Assembly (NCBI RefSeq): GCF_900635445.1
Contig: NZ_LR134117.1
Span: forward strand, 4,092,001-4,156,000
Source of the DNA: Serratia odorifera
Lineage (GTDB): Bacteria; Pseudomonadota; Gammaproteobacteria; Enterobacterales; Enterobacteriaceae
Reading direction: 5' to 3'
Length of the DNA stretch: 64,000 nt
The position numbers and the translations under genes were made by a program. This document shows positions 44,020 through 53,199 of this stretch, piece by piece. Positions within the stretch are counted from its first letter, which is position 1. The number at the start of each line of letters is the position of its first letter. A model generated the notes under the pieces. That model did no database searches. It saw only the letters and a program-made list of their open reading frames with translations, and had not been told where the DNA came from.

Positions 44020-45078
44020 ATGGAATACCGTCAACTGGGGCATTCCGGCCTGAAGGTGTCGGTGCTAAGTCTCGGCACCATGACCTTTGGCGGCGAAGGC
44101 AAATTTGCCAAAACCGGCGATACCAACGTCAGCGAAGCACGTGAACAGGTAGCCATGTGCATAGACGCCGGCATTAACCTGTTCGATACCGCCGACGTCT
44201 ATTCCGCCGGTAAATCGGAAGAAATACTGGGGCAGGCGCTGGGCGATAAGCGCCACCAGGTACTGGTGGCCAGCAAGGCGCGCTTTCCGATGGGCAACGG
44301 TCCGAACGACGCCGGGCTATCACGCCACCACCTGATCCGCGCCTGCGAGGCCAGCCTGCGGCGGCTAAATACCGATTATCTCGATTTGTATCAGTTACAC
44401 GAATGGGATGGCATGACTCCGGTAGAGGAAACCCTGCGCGCGCTGAAGCATCTGGTCAGTAGCGGCAAGGTACGCTACGTCGGCGTATCCAACTTTTCCG
44501 GCTGGCATATCATGAAGCACCTGGGCGCAGCGGCGCTGACCGGCAGCGTGCGGCCAGTCAGCCAACAGATCCACTACAGCCTGCAGGCTCGCGAGGCAGA
44601 ATATGAACTGCTGCCGATAGCGCAGGATCAGGGATTGGGCGTGCTGGTATGGAGCCCGTTGGCCGGTGGTCTGCTCTCCGGCAAATATCGTCGCAATCAA
44701 CGCACCCCGGAAGGCACGCGCCATATGGCGCAATGGGGTGAACCGCCGGTGCGCGACCAGGAAAAACTGTATGATATCATTGACGTGCTGGTAGCCATTG
44801 CCGATGCGCGCGGTCTGTCGGCTGCACAGGTGGCCCTCGCCTGGCTGCTACAGCGCCCCACCGTGACCTCGGTAGTGATTGGCGCACGCAATCGCCAGCA
44901 ACTGACCGATAATCTTCATGCCGCCAGTCTGACGCTGAACCAGGATGAGCTGCGCCAACTGGAGGATGTCAGCCGCCTGCCGCTGCTTTATCCCTATTGG
45001 CATCAGGCCCGTACCGCAGCCGATCGTCTGTCCGTCGCCGATCTGTTGTTAATCGAGCCGCACCTGTCGCAAAAATAA
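44020..45078 (+). CDS. Aldo/keto reductase
   Basis: 352-residue TIM-barrel aldo/keto reductase. The catalytic tetrad is in place: Asp in N-L-F-D-T-A-D-V-Y with Tyr five residues on, Lys in L-V-A-S-K-A-R-F, and His in L-Y-Q-L-H-E-W-D. The cofactor site V-V-I-G-A-R-N-R-Q-Q is near residue 288. It probably uses NADPH to reduce an aldehyde or ketone. AAGGAG precedes the ATG. Cotranscription with an exporter suggests that it handles the same or a related compound. Confidence 0.9.
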   Translation: MEYRQLGHSGLKVSVLSLGTMTFGGEGKFAKTGDTNVSEAREQVAMCIDAGINLFDTADVYSAGKSEEILGQALGDKRHQVLVASKARFPMGNGPNDAGLSRHHLIRACEASLRRLNTDYLDLYQLHEWDGMTPVEETLRALKHLVSSGKVRYVGVSNFSGWHIMKHLGAAALTGSVRPVSQQIHYSLQAREAEYELLPIAQDQGLGVLVWSPLAGGLLSGKYRRNQRTPEGTRHMAQWGEPPVRDQEKLYDIIDVLVAIADARGLSAAQVALAWLLQRPTVTSVVIGARNRQQLTDNLHAASLTLNQDELRQLEDVSRLPLLYPYWHQARTAADRLSVADLLLIEPHLSQK

Positions 45079-45112
45079 TTCGCATCTGTCGGCAATCAAC
45101 GTAGTATCAACG

Positions 45113-45138
45113 ATCCGCCCTGGTTTAACCGGGCGGAT
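45113..45138 (+). terminator. Terminator after the aldo/keto reductase gene
   Basis: ATCCGCCC (45113-45120) pairs with GGGCGGAT (45131-45138), with an inner GGTT/AACC pair; TT follows. It lies 34 nt after the stop. Confidence 0.7.
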
Positions 45139-45173
45139 TTCTGCCGTTTGGCCTGAAAAGTGAGGTAATAATA

Positions 45174-45697
45174 ATGAAACACAGTGACCTTTCTCAGTGC
45201 CGGGTGAACACCGATCGGTTGTTGATTGCCCCTTTTACCGCAGCTGACGCCGATGATGTTTACCAGGCGATTACCCCTACGCTGACCCGTTTCATGAATT
45301 TCGAACCGGAGCCGTCGCCCGAGGCGTTCGCCAACGTCTGGCAAGGCTGGCTGCCCCTGATCCGCGAAGGTGAAGAAGTCTTTTTCGTTGCTCGCCTACG
45401 CGACAGCAAACAGTTTATCGGCATGAGCGGCGTGCACGATCTGCATAGCCATACCCCGGAACTCGGTATCTGGGTGAAGGAAAACCAGCATGGCCACGGC
45501 TATGGCCGTGAAATCGTCCATGCCATCGCCGCCTGGGCCAGCGAGCGTTATCGCCCGCAGTACTTCATATATCCGGTTGCCGAACAGAACGCTCCCAGCC
45601 GCCGGCTGGTCGAGTCGCTGGGCGCGTGGTCAGCGGCCGCCGCGACCATATCAAGTATGACTGCCTGGTCTATCATCTGCCGATGATTGGCGAATGA
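45174..45697 (+). CDS. GNAT acetyltransferase (RimJ/RimL-like), one-base frameshift
   Basis: About 174 residues when repaired. The RimJ-like N-terminus has N-T-D-R-L-L-I-A-P-F-T-A-A-D-A, and the strand-4/loop region is E-L-G-I-W-V-K-E-N-Q-H-G-H-G-Y-G-R-E (Q-x-x-G-x-G). It then reads P-V-A-E-Q-N-A-P-S-R-R-L-V-E-S-L-G. One missing G near 45625 shifts the frame; adding it gives G-G-V-V-S-G-R-R and a stop at 45695-45697. GTGAGGT precedes the ATG. It is probably a small-molecule or protein N-acetyltransferase. Confidence 0.83.
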
Positions 45698-45769
45698 TAT
45701 GTTTTGTGCCGGCGAAATATGTTAATCATAGAGTACGGTATTGGCTAAAAAACCTTGAGGAACAGCAGG

Positions 45770-46519
45770 ATGATCATTTTTGTTACCGGCGTAACGTCCG
45801 GTTTTGGTGAGGCTATTGCACGTAAATTTATTGCCGACGGGCATCAGGTCATTGGCGCCGGGCGCCGTGTAGAACGCCTGCAGGCGCTGAAAGGCGAATT
45901 GGGCGATGCGCTGCACACCGTACAGCTGGATGTGCGCAACCGTGCCGCCATTCAGCAGGCCATCGAGGCATTGCCGGCAGCGCTGCGCAACGTGGACGTG
46001 CTGGTCAACAACGCCGGGCTGGCGCTGGGGCTGGAACCGGCGCACAAGGCCAATGCCGATGACTGGGAAACCATGATCGACACCAATAACAAAGGCCTGG
46101 TCAATATGACCCGCGCACTGCTGCCGGCGATGGTGGAACGCAACGTCGGCCATGTGATCAACATCGGCTCTACCGCCGCCAACTGGCCTTATGCCGGCGG
46201 CAACGTGTACGGCGCGACCAAAGCGTTCGTTAAACAGTTCAGCCTTGGCCTGCGCGCCGACCTGCACGGCACGCGCCTGCGGGTAACCGATATCGAGCCA
46301 GGTCTGGTCGGCGGAACGGAGTTTTCCAACGTTCGCTTCAAGGGCGACGACGGCAAGGTCAATAAAACCTATGACGGTGCCGACGCACTGACGCCGGAAG
46401 ACATTGCCGACGCGGTATTTTGGGTCGCTACCCTGCCGGCGCGGGTGAATATCAACACGCTGGAGATGATGCCAGTCAGCCAGAGTTTTGCCGGGCTAAG
46501 CGTTCATCGCGGTGCCTGA
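45770..46519 (+). CDS. ydfG: NADP-dependent 3-hydroxy acid dehydrogenase YdfG
   Basis: 249-residue classical short-chain dehydrogenase almost collinear with E. coli YdfG. NADP site V-T-G-V-T-S-G-F-G near residue 5; N-N-A-G-L-A-L-G near 83; Ser in N-I-G-S-T-A; Y-G-A-T-K catalytic pair near 147-151; C-terminal L-E-M-M-P-V. It oxidises L-allo-threonine, serine and 3-hydroxy acids and reduces malonic semialdehyde. ATG 45770 follows GCAGGA; an extension to 45755 is not needed. It begins the block that matches the E. coli terminus gene order. Confidence 0.95.
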   Translation: MIIFVTGVTSGFGEAIARKFIADGHQVIGAGRRVERLQALKGELGDALHTVQLDVRNRAAIQQAIEALPAALRNVDVLVNNAGLALGLEPAHKANADDWETMIDTNNKGLVNMTRALLPAMVERNVGHVINIGSTAANWPYAGGNVYGATKAFVKQFSLGLRADLHGTRLRVTDIEPGLVGGTEFSNVRFKGDDGKVNKTYDGADALTPEDIADAVFWVATLPARVNINTLEMMPVSQSFAGLSVHRGA

Positions 46520-46525
46520 CAGGAC

Positions 46526-46554
46526 GGCGGCGGGTATCGCCCGCCGCCTTGTTT
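46526..46554. terminator. Bidirectional terminator between ydfG and ynfA
   Basis: GGCGGCGGG (46526-46534) and CCCGCCGCC (46540-46548) form a perfect 9-bp stem with loop TATCG, followed by TTGTTT. The genes on either side converge on it. Confidence 0.8.
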
Positions 46555-46879
46555 ATGCCGCGCGCCAGCCGGCGACGATAATCAGCATGCCCGCCAGCGC
46601 TACCCCAGCCCCCAACCAGTCAAATGCCGTCAGCTTTACCCCGTCTACCACCCGCAGCCATAACAGCGCCGTTGCCACATACACCCCACCATACGCCGCG
46701 TACACTCTGCCGCTGGCTGCCGGATGCAGGGTCAGCAGCCAGACGAAAACCGCCAGACTGACGGCTGCCGGCAGCAAAAGCCACGCGCCTGCGCCTTTTT
46801 TCAGCCACAGGTAAGGCAAAAAGCAGCCGATAATTTCAGCCAGCGCGGTGGCGAAGAACAATAAGGTAGTCTTAAGCAT
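46553..46879 (-). CDS. ynfA: YnfA family (UPF0060) small membrane protein
   Basis: 108 residues, the exact length of E. coli YnfA, with four predicted helices. Family features are visible: A-E-I-I-G-C-F-L-P-Y-L-W-L near residue 13, L-H-P-A-A-S-G-R-V-Y-A-A-Y-G-G-V-Y-V near 51, and D-W-L-G-A near 86. It resembles small multidrug resistance proteins, and some relatives export toxic compounds. The ATG at 46879 gives the family N-terminus. Confidence 0.94.
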   Translation of the reverse strand: MLKTTLLFFATALAEIIGCFLPYLWLKKGAGAWLLLPAAVSLAVFVWLLTLHPAASGRVYAAYGGVYVATALLWLRVVDGVKLTAFDWLGAGVALAGMLIIVAGWRAA

Positions 46880-47029
46880 CAGGACGGTTTTCTCTCCGAA
46901 ATATAAACGAAAGCGGTGCTTGGCTGGTACCTGGTGAACAGGTGGTGGTATATTGACCTTATGCCCTGACAAGGGTACCCAAGTCGGTGTTGCCGCCAGC
47001 GCGCAACACTTTCTCAGAAGGATAAAACC

Positions 47030-47398
47030 ATGAAATTACTTTCTCGCCAACGACTGCTGCGCAGTCTGCTGCCGGCCGCAGCGCTGTTGGCTCTGAGCGC
47101 CTGGCAATTGCCGGCCATGGCCGCCAGCTGCACACAAGGCAGCACCTGCGTCACCGTTGACGGCAAAGGTAGCGGCGCAATGTCTACCGAAGAAGCCCGC
47201 CAGAGTAAAGAACAGTGGAATGATACCCGTACCTTGCGCCATAAGGTCAACACCCGGGTCGAAAAAGATTTCGACAAGCTCGACAAAGCCGCCGACGACC
47301 AGGATCGCTGTAACGACAGCCTTAATGTCAACGCCTATTGGGAACCGTCGACGCTGAAATGCCTCGACCGCACCACCGGGCGTCAGATTTATCCTTAA
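47030..47398 (+). CDS. ynfB: YnfB (UPF0482) periplasmic protein
   Basis: 122 residues. A signal peptide with a long hydrophobic core ends at A-M-A-A. The mature part is small and charged, with four Cys (C-T-Q-G-S-T-C, D-R-C-N-D and L-K-C-L-D), and could form two disulfides. It matches the DUF1283/YnfB family, of unknown function. AGAAGGA precedes the ATG. Position next to ynfA is as in E. coli. Confidence 0.92.
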   Translation: MKLLSRQRLLRSLLPAAALLALSAWQLPAMAASCTQGSTCVTVDGKGSGAMSTEEARQSKEQWNDTRTLRHKVNTRVEKDFDKLDKAADDQDRCNDSLNVNAYWEPSTLKCLDRTTGRQIYP

Positions 47399-47486
47399 TC
47401 TGGCACCAGCGCGCCGCCAGCGTTAATTTTAACCGCGCGAGCTGCTATCCTGATAAGGAAATGGGCTCTTAACCAAGGACAGAGTG

Positions 47487-47786
47487 ATGAGAAAAGCGTT
47501 TGTACTCGGCGCTTTGCTGATGGCCACGGCGCCGCTGGCGGCCTTCGCCTCATGCGAAAGCGTGAAGGCGGAAATTTCGCAGAAAATCATCAGCAACGGC
47601 GTACCAGAATCCGGCTTCAAGCTGGATATCGTGCCAAACGATCAGGCCGAGCAAGCTGGCGGCCAAGTGGTTGGCCACTGCGAGAACGACACACAGAAAA
47701 TTGTCTACACTCGCCTGAATAATGGCGATGACGGCGGGGACGCGGCGCAAACCGGCACTAGCCAGGATATGACCTCCCCGCAATAA
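47487..47786 (+). CDS. ynfD: DUF1161 periplasmic protein (YnfD family)
   Basis: 99 residues with a cleavable signal peptide (L-M-A-T-A-P-L-A-A-F-A). The mature part starts C-E-S-V-K-A-E-I-S-Q-K-I-I-S-N-G-V and has V-V-G-H-C-E-N, the two-Cys pattern of DUF1161. Function unknown. GGACAGAG precedes the ATG. In E. coli ynfC and speG lie between ynfB and ynfD; they are absent here. Confidence 0.9.
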   Translation: MRKAFVLGALLMATAPLAAFASCESVKAEISQKIISNGVPESGFKLDIVPNDQAEQAGGQVVGHCENDTQKIVYTRLNNGDDGGDAAQTGTSQDMTSPQ

Positions 47787-47792
47787 CCTTTC

Positions 47793-47814
47793 CGGGCGCG
47801 GTTCGCTGCGCCCG
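47793..47814. terminator. Hairpin between ynfD and the DHA2 transporter
   Basis: CGGGCGC (47793-47799) pairs with GCGCCCG (47808-47814) around loop GGTTCGCT in the 28-bp gap between the two convergent genes. Short T-run only. Confidence 0.6.
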
Positions 47815-49302
47815 TTACGTCTGTTCCACTTCCTCGCCTTCCCCTTGCGGCCGATGCCGTGCCGGCACCAGCATTGCCGCTGCCAGCGCAAACAACGACA
47901 CCAGCGCCGAAACCAGGAATACCCAATGCAGCGACGCCGCCACCTGTTGGATCAGATTGGCCAATACGTCGGGCTCTAGCGCCCCACGCCGCGCGGGTTC
48001 CATCAACTGTTGTAGCGGATCGGCAGTTTGCGGCAGGCGCAACTGCAGGTTGATGTTCAGCGTCGCCCCGAGAATTGCCGTGCCGATCGCCGACCCCATC
48101 ATGCGGGTAAATACCGTGCAGGCGGTAGCGATGCCACGAATGCTGTGATGGGCGGCGTTCTGTACTGAAACCAGGAAGGTGGTGTTGCACAACCCCATGC
48201 CGGCGCCGACCATAAAGGCCGCCGTTCTGCCCCATAGCAAGCCGCCGTGCGGTTCAAGCAGCAACAGGATCAGCCCGCCGGCAACCAGCAATCCCGCCCC
48301 CAACAGCGCAGTAGTGCGGTAGGACGTCCACAGCATCAGACGGCCACTGAAGGTGCTGGCCAGCGGCCAGCCGATTGACATCAATGCCAACGTGGTTCCG
48401 GCCTGTAACGGCGTCTCTCCCATCACTCCCTGAATAAACGTCGGCAAAAAGGCGCTGATGCCCATCATCGCCGCGCCAATCGCCAGACCGCCGATGTTGC
48501 CGGCGATAATCACCCGACTACGCCACAGCGCCAGCGGGAATAACGGCTCCTGCGCACGACGCTCCTGACGCACCAGCATGATCAGCGAAAACATTGCCAG
48601 CAGCAGCATCGGTAGCACCCACCACCCCATGCTTTCGGCCTGCAACAATGCCAGCAACAGACTGGCGACAAACAGCGTCAACCAACCGGTACCGGCCAGA
48701 TCCAACGCGTGCCGACGCACTTGACTGCCGGCGGGCAAATAGCGCCCGAGCAGCAGCATGGCCAACAGGCCGATCGGCAGATTGACCCAGAACACCAGCG
48801 CCCACGGCAGGTGCTGTACGATAAATGCGCCCAGTAACGGGCCGATGATCGCCGAAAAGCCCCACACGCTGGACAGATAGCCCATCACCTTCGGCCGTTC
48901 CCGCGGACTATAGATATCGCCGATAATGGTAGTGGCAATCGGCATCACCGCACCGGCACCCAACCCCTGCAATAATCGAAAACCGATCAACCAGTACATA
49001 TTGGGTGAAAAGCCGCACAGCACCGAGCCCAGCAGGAACAGCGACGCGCCAAAAAAGAAGATGCGTTTGCGGCCATACAGATCGGCCAGGCGTCCGTAGA
49101 TCGGGATGGTGATCGCCTGTGCCAGCAGATAGACCGCAAAGACCCACCCCAGCAGCGAGAATCCCCCCAGATCGGCAATAATGGTCGGCATGGCGGTGGC
49201 GACAATCGTCGCCTCAATCGCCGACATGAACATCGCCAGCATACAGGCGATAAGGATCAGCGGGCGGTGTGCCACTGGCACCGAGTAATCGTCATTCGTC
49301 AT
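47815..49302 (-). CDS. DHA2-type MFS multidrug transporter (EmrB-like, 14 helices)
   Basis: About 495 residues with 14 predicted helices. Motif A is G-R-L-A-D-L-Y-G-R-K-R near residue 65, the helix 4 motif is R-L-L-Q-G-L-G-A-G-A-V-M-P-I, and the antiporter motif C is G-P-L-L-G-A-F-I. Helix 1 has S-A-I-E-A-T-I-V-A-T-A-M-P. These mark a proton-driven drug exporter. The start is uncertain: ATG 49302 fits the family, but 49317 and 49416 are in frame. No membrane-fusion gene is adjacent. Confidence 0.88.
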   Translation of the reverse strand: MTNDDYSVPVAHRPLILIACMLAMFMSAIEATIVATAMPTIIADLGGFSLLGWVFAVYLLAQAITIPIYGRLADLYGRKRIFFFGASLFLLGSVLCGFSPNMYWLIGFRLLQGLGAGAVMPIATTIIGDIYSPRERPKVMGYLSSVWGFSAIIGPLLGAFIVQHLPWALVFWVNLPIGLLAMLLLGRYLPAGSQVRRHALDLAGTGWLTLFVASLLLALLQAESMGWWVLPMLLLAMFSLIMLVRQERRAQEPLFPLALWRSRVIIAGNIGGLAIGAAMMGISAFLPTFIQGVMGETPLQAGTTLALMSIGWPLASTFSGRLMLWTSYRTTALLGAGLLVAGGLILLLLEPHGGLLWGRTAAFMVGAGMGLCNTTFLVSVQNAAHHSIRGIATACTVFTRMMGSAIGTAILGATLNINLQLRLPQTADPLQQLMEPARRGALEPDVLANLIQQVAASLHWVFLVSALVSLFALAAAMLVPARHRPQGEGEEVEQT

Positions 49303-49606
49303 TGATAGTCCAATCATATCCCGCAGAAGTGTAATGAGATGAAGTATACCAGCCTTGGCATTTGCGGCTGAAGTACGTGCCCGGATCGCGATCCCGGTTA
49401 CAGCCTGACGCATCAATTGAACATTTTGTTACAGCGTCACTTATCGTCACCGCCTATACCAATGATAGGTCAGCCCACTCTCCTGCCTTGATTTCAATCA
49501 ACTACCGTCACGCCTCTGGCCTGGACAATCAGCTTGCCGTTCCCTTGCCGCATCACTGGCTGGCTGAATGGCTGTTGGAATGCAAACTCAATGGAGCGAG
49601 AACACA
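49303..49606. other. 304-bp divergent gap between the exporter and ccp
   Basis: It contains an exact FNR box (49488-49501) and a matching -10 for ccp. Nothing else is recognised. Confidence 0.5.
49488..49501 (+). promoter_or_regulatory. FNR box upstream of ccp
   Basis: TTGATTTCAATCAA is an exact TTGAT-N4-ATCAA FNR site. A -10-like GACAAT at 49524-49529 would place the transcription start near 49536, putting the site centre at about -41.5, the standard position for FNR activation. E. coli yhjA (ccp) is known to be FNR-activated. Confidence 0.8.
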
Positions 49607-50977
49607 ATGAAAAAAATCATATTGGGCTGTGCAATCGTGGCGATTGCCGGCTATCTGAGCGTGGTCGGTTATATCTACCACTTCGATCAACAACGTCAAC
49701 CGCCGCTGGCGGGCAATACCATCAGCACCATCCTTACCCGACACGGTTGTGATTATTGCCATACCGCGTCTGCCGAATTGCCGTTCTATGCCCGATTGCC
49801 AATTAGCAGGCAACTGATGCAATACGACATAAAAACCGGATTGCGCCATTTTTCACTCGCGCCGACGCTCACTGCCCTACAACAAGGTGGCGCGGTAGCC
49901 GAGACCGACCTCGCCAAGCTGGAGTCGGTACTGCAATATCGACAAATGCCGCCAGTTCGCTACAAGGCACTGCACTGGGCCGGGGAACTCGATGACGCCA
50001 ACCGGCAAACGCTGCTGGCGTGGATCCGCCAACAGCGCACGCAGTATTACACCTTGCCAGGCACCCCTGCGGCATTGCTTGGTCAGGCATTGCAACCGCT
50101 GCCGAAGGCATTACCGACCGATGCACACAAAGTGGCTCTGGGGTTCAGGCTGTTTCACGATCCACGCCTGTCGGCCGACAACAGTATTTCCTGCGCCCAT
50201 TGCCATATGCTGGGCGCCGGCGGCGTCGATGCCCGCGTCACCTCACTCGGCGTTAACGGCCAGCAAGGACCGATCAACGCGCCAACGGTGTTCAATGCGG
50301 TGTTCAACATTGCGCAATTCTGGGACGGCCGCGCGCATGACCTGCAGGAACAGGCCGGCGGACCACCGCTTAACCCCATCGAAATGGCCTCCACTTCGTG
50401 GCAGCAAATCATCGATAAACTGGATCAGGATGCACAGTTGAAAGCGGACTTTCGCCGCGTCTATGCCGACGGTTTTTCCGCCAGCAACATTACCAACGCC
50501 ATTGCCGAGTTCGAAAAAACGCTGCTGACTCCGGACAGCCCGTTCGACCGTTTTCTGGCCGGCGATCGCCAGGCGCTTACGGCACAGCAGAAGCGAGGCT
50601 ATCAGCTGTTCCGCGACCATAAGTGCGGCACCTGCCATACTGGCGTCAATCTGGGCGGCCAATCCTATGAAATCATGGGGTTAAAAGCAGATTACTTCGC
50701 CGATCGCGGTAATCCAACCACGGCCGATCTTGGTCGTTACAACGTAACCAAACGTGACGCCGACCGCCATCGTTTTAAAACGCCCACCCTGCGTAATGTG
50801 GCATTGACCGCGCCATATTTCCATGACGGCAGCGTCACCACGCTGCATCAGGCGGTGCGCGACATGCTGAAATATCAGGTCGGTACCACGCTGCCAGAAA
50901 GCGACGTTGACGATCTGGTGGCGCTGTTGGAAGCGATGACCGGCACATACACCCCGGCAGCGCTGACCGTCCGATAA
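49607..50977 (+). CDS. ccp: Cytochrome c peroxidase, three-haem YhjA type
   Basis: 456-residue membrane-anchored periplasmic peroxidase. An uncleaved N-terminal helix (I-L-G-C-A-I-V-A-I-A-G-Y-L) is followed by an extra haem domain (C-D-Y-C-H near residue 48). The two classical CcpA haem sites follow (C-A-H-C-H and C-G-T-C-H). P-T-V-F-N-A-V-F-N and F-K-T-P-T-L-R-N-V are family landmarks. The three-haem form matches E. coli YhjA, which reduces H2O2 with electrons from quinol. An FNR box upstream indicates expression under low oxygen. Confidence 0.93.
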   Translation: MKKIILGCAIVAIAGYLSVVGYIYHFDQQRQPPLAGNTISTILTRHGCDYCHTASAELPFYARLPISRQLMQYDIKTGLRHFSLAPTLTALQQGGAVAETDLAKLESVLQYRQMPPVRYKALHWAGELDDANRQTLLAWIRQQRTQYYTLPGTPAALLGQALQPLPKALPTDAHKVALGFRLFHDPRLSADNSISCAHCHMLGAGGVDARVTSLGVNGQQGPINAPTVFNAVFNIAQFWDGRAHDLQEQAGGPPLNPIEMASTSWQQIIDKLDQDAQLKADFRRVYADGFSASNITNAIAEFEKTLLTPDSPFDRFLAGDRQALTAQQKRGYQLFRDHKCGTCHTGVNLGGQSYEIMGLKADYFADRGNPTTADLGRYNVTKRDADRHRFKTPTLRNVALTAPYFHDGSVTTLHQAVRDMLKYQVGTTLPESDVDDLVALLEAMTGTYTPAALTVR

Positions 50978-51090
50978 AACGTTCGCCATCACAACCCCCG
51001 GCGAATCTGCAAAGATTCGCTGGTTTTCACACCGCCAGACAAGCACAATGCCCGCTGACCCTTTCATTTTATTCACCATTTTACTGACGC

Positions 51091-52372
51091 ATGAAAAGAC
51101 TGGTCCATCTTCGCCACTATCGCGCCCTGCTACGCCGTCTGTTTATCGCGGTATTCCTCGGTATCTGCGCCGCGTTGGTAGTGTGGCTGTTCCACCGCGC
51201 CATGCTGGGATTGGAGTGGTTGCTGCTCGATCACGAGGACGGCAGTCTGGTGGCCGCCGCCGCCGCGTTACCGGCCTGGCGACGCGCTTTGACGCCGGCA
51301 CTGGGCGGGCTGGGAGCCGGCCTGCTGCTGTGGATGTATCAACGTTACCGTCATCAGCGCCCGGCCGCGCCCACCGACTATATGGAAGCGATTGAAACCG
51401 GTGACGGTCGGTTGGACGTCAGCGCCAGTCTGGTTAAGTGTCTGGCCTCGCTGCTGGTGGTTTCCAGCGGCAGCGCCATCGGCCGCGAAGGCGCAATGAT
51501 CCTGCTGGCGGCGCTGGTGGGGTCGGTGTTTGCCCAGCGCTTTACGCGCGAGAAAGAGTGGAAGCTGTGGGTGGCCTGCGGCGCGGCGGCCGGTATGGCC
51601 AGTGCCTATCACGCGCCGTTGGCGGGCAGCCTGTTCATTGCCGAAATTCTTTTCGGCACCCTGATGCTCGCCTCGCTTGGCCCGGTAGTGATTGCCGCCG
51701 TCAGTGCGCTGTTGGTGACCAATCTGTTGAACGGCGGTCAGGCGCCACTGTATCTGGTTGCACCGCTACCGTCACCGTGGCCGGTGCAATATCTGCTGAT
51801 GGCATTGCTTGGCGTGTTGGCAGGCGTCTGCGGCCCACTGTTTTTATCGGCGATGTCGGCCAGCGGGCGGGCTTTTCGCTCTTTGCGCCTGACGCCGCCG
51901 CTGCAATTGGCGCTCGGCGGGCTGATCGTCGGTCTGCTTTCGCTGCTGTTCCCCGAAGTCTGGGGCAATGGTTACAGCGTGGTGCAAGCATTGCTCAGCG
52001 CGCCTCCGGGTGTACTGCTGGTGGCGGCCATTCTGATCTGTAAATTATTGGCGGTGTTGGCCAGCAGCGGCTCCGGCGCACCTGGCGGCGTCTTTACCCC
52101 GACGCTGTTCGTCGGTGCAGCGCTCGGCTCGGCGATCGGCCAGATATGCGCCCTGTGGCCGGAACTGGGCAGCGCGATCCCGCTCCTGATGGCGTTGACC
52201 GGCATGGCGACCCTACTGGCCGCCACCACCCATGCGCCGATAATGGCCGCGCTGATGGTGTTTGAAATGACCGGAGAATACACCTTGCTGCCCCGGCATT
52301 TTGCTGTCTTGCGTCATCGCCACCACCATTTCGCGTGGCCTGCGTTCGGTTTCGGTCTACCACAATGCCTAA
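51091..52372 (+). CDS. clcB: Voltage-gated-type chloride channel ClcB, one-base frameshift at the end
   Basis: About 426 residues when repaired. CLC features in order: S-S-G-S-A-I-G-R-E-G near residue 129 (selectivity filter and the gating Glu of G-R-E-G-x), then G-S-G-A-P-G-G-V-F-T-P-T near 329, and a late F-E-M-T-G-E-Y. One extra C in the CCCC at 52290-52293 shifts the frame; removing it gives L-L-P-G-I-L-L-S-C-V-I-A-T-T-I-S-R-G-L and a stop at 52370-52372, just overlapping the end of bioD2. ClcB is an inner-membrane chloride transporter linked to acid resistance. Confidence 0.9.
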
Positions 52373-53040
52373 CGATCCAGCAGGGTCGAAATGTCCAGAT
52401 AGTGCGCCAGATCGCGCTGTTCCGGACGCGGCAGATACGGTATTTCGCCCAGCATCGGTGCCGGGATACGCTGTTGCAACGCATCGATGGTTTCGGCGTA
52501 ATGCGCCAGCCCAGGGTTAATGCGGTTGGCAACCCAGCCCAACAGCGGCAGACCGTCATTGATAATCGACTGCGCCGTCAGCAATGCATGGCTGACGCAG
52601 CCGAGCTTGATGCCAACCACCAACACCACCGGTAGCTGTTCCTGTACCACCCATTCGGCATAGGGCCGCAGGTCGCTCATCAGCACCCGCCAGCCGCCGC
52701 TGCCTTCCACCACCACGGTTTCAGCCTTGTCGGCCAAATGGTGCAAACCGCTGCTCATTACGCCGTAATTGATATCGTCGCTGGCATGAACGTGAAACAC
52801 TTCATCCGGACAGGTGATGGGGTTGATTTCTTGATAACTCAGCGGCACGCTGGAAGAAGCCTGCAAAACCAAAGCGTCTTTATTGCGCATGCCTTCGCTG
52901 GTTTCGTAACATCCCGCCGCAATCGGCTTGTACCCCACCGCAGTACGACCCTGTGCGGCAAATGCCTGCAACAGAGCGCGGGAAATCACGGTCTTACCGA
53001 CATCGGTATCCGTACCTGTAACAAATAAACGCTTTAACAT
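52369..53040 (-). CDS. ynfK: Dethiobiotin synthetase-like protein (BioD2, YnfK)
   Basis: 223-residue P-loop ATPase of the dethiobiotin synthetase family. Walker A is G-T-D-T-D-V-G-K-T near residue 8, the substrate Lys is in V-G-Y-K-P-I-A-A-G, and the nucleotide-binding V-E-G-S-G-G-W is near 111. Biotin-operon BioD has V-E-G-A-G-G-W at this point, so this is the second paralogue (YnfK), next to mlc as in E. coli. It may have ATP-dependent carboxylase activity; the physiological role of YnfK is not established. Confidence 0.92.
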   Translation of the reverse strand: MLKRLFVTGTDTDVGKTVISRALLQAFAAQGRTAVGYKPIAAGCYETSEGMRNKDALVLQASSSVPLSYQEINPITCPDEVFHVHASDDINYGVMSSGLHHLADKAETVVVEGSGGWRVLMSDLRPYAEWVVQEQLPVVLVVGIKLGCVSHALLTAQSIINDGLPLLGWVANRINPGLAHYAETIDALQQRIPAPMLGEIPYLPRPEQRDLAHYLDISTLLDR

Positions 53041-53199
53041 GACTGGATTGCCCCGGAATGCTCCGTTAAACCAAATATCGCCCTATAGGCGGAGAGTGTC
53101 GAACGGGAAAATTCTAGGGGATACCGGGCCGGGATGGCTTGAGGTAGCGCAATATTTTGTCGTTAAAGAATAAGAATCACTGATATGACCGGCCAAGCC

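Noticed and set aside
50725..50745. Ter-like GTTACAACG in ccp
   Set aside because: Only the central bases resemble the reverse complement of Ter; the flanking T/A pattern and the G-C(6) context are missing, and it lies in coding sequence.
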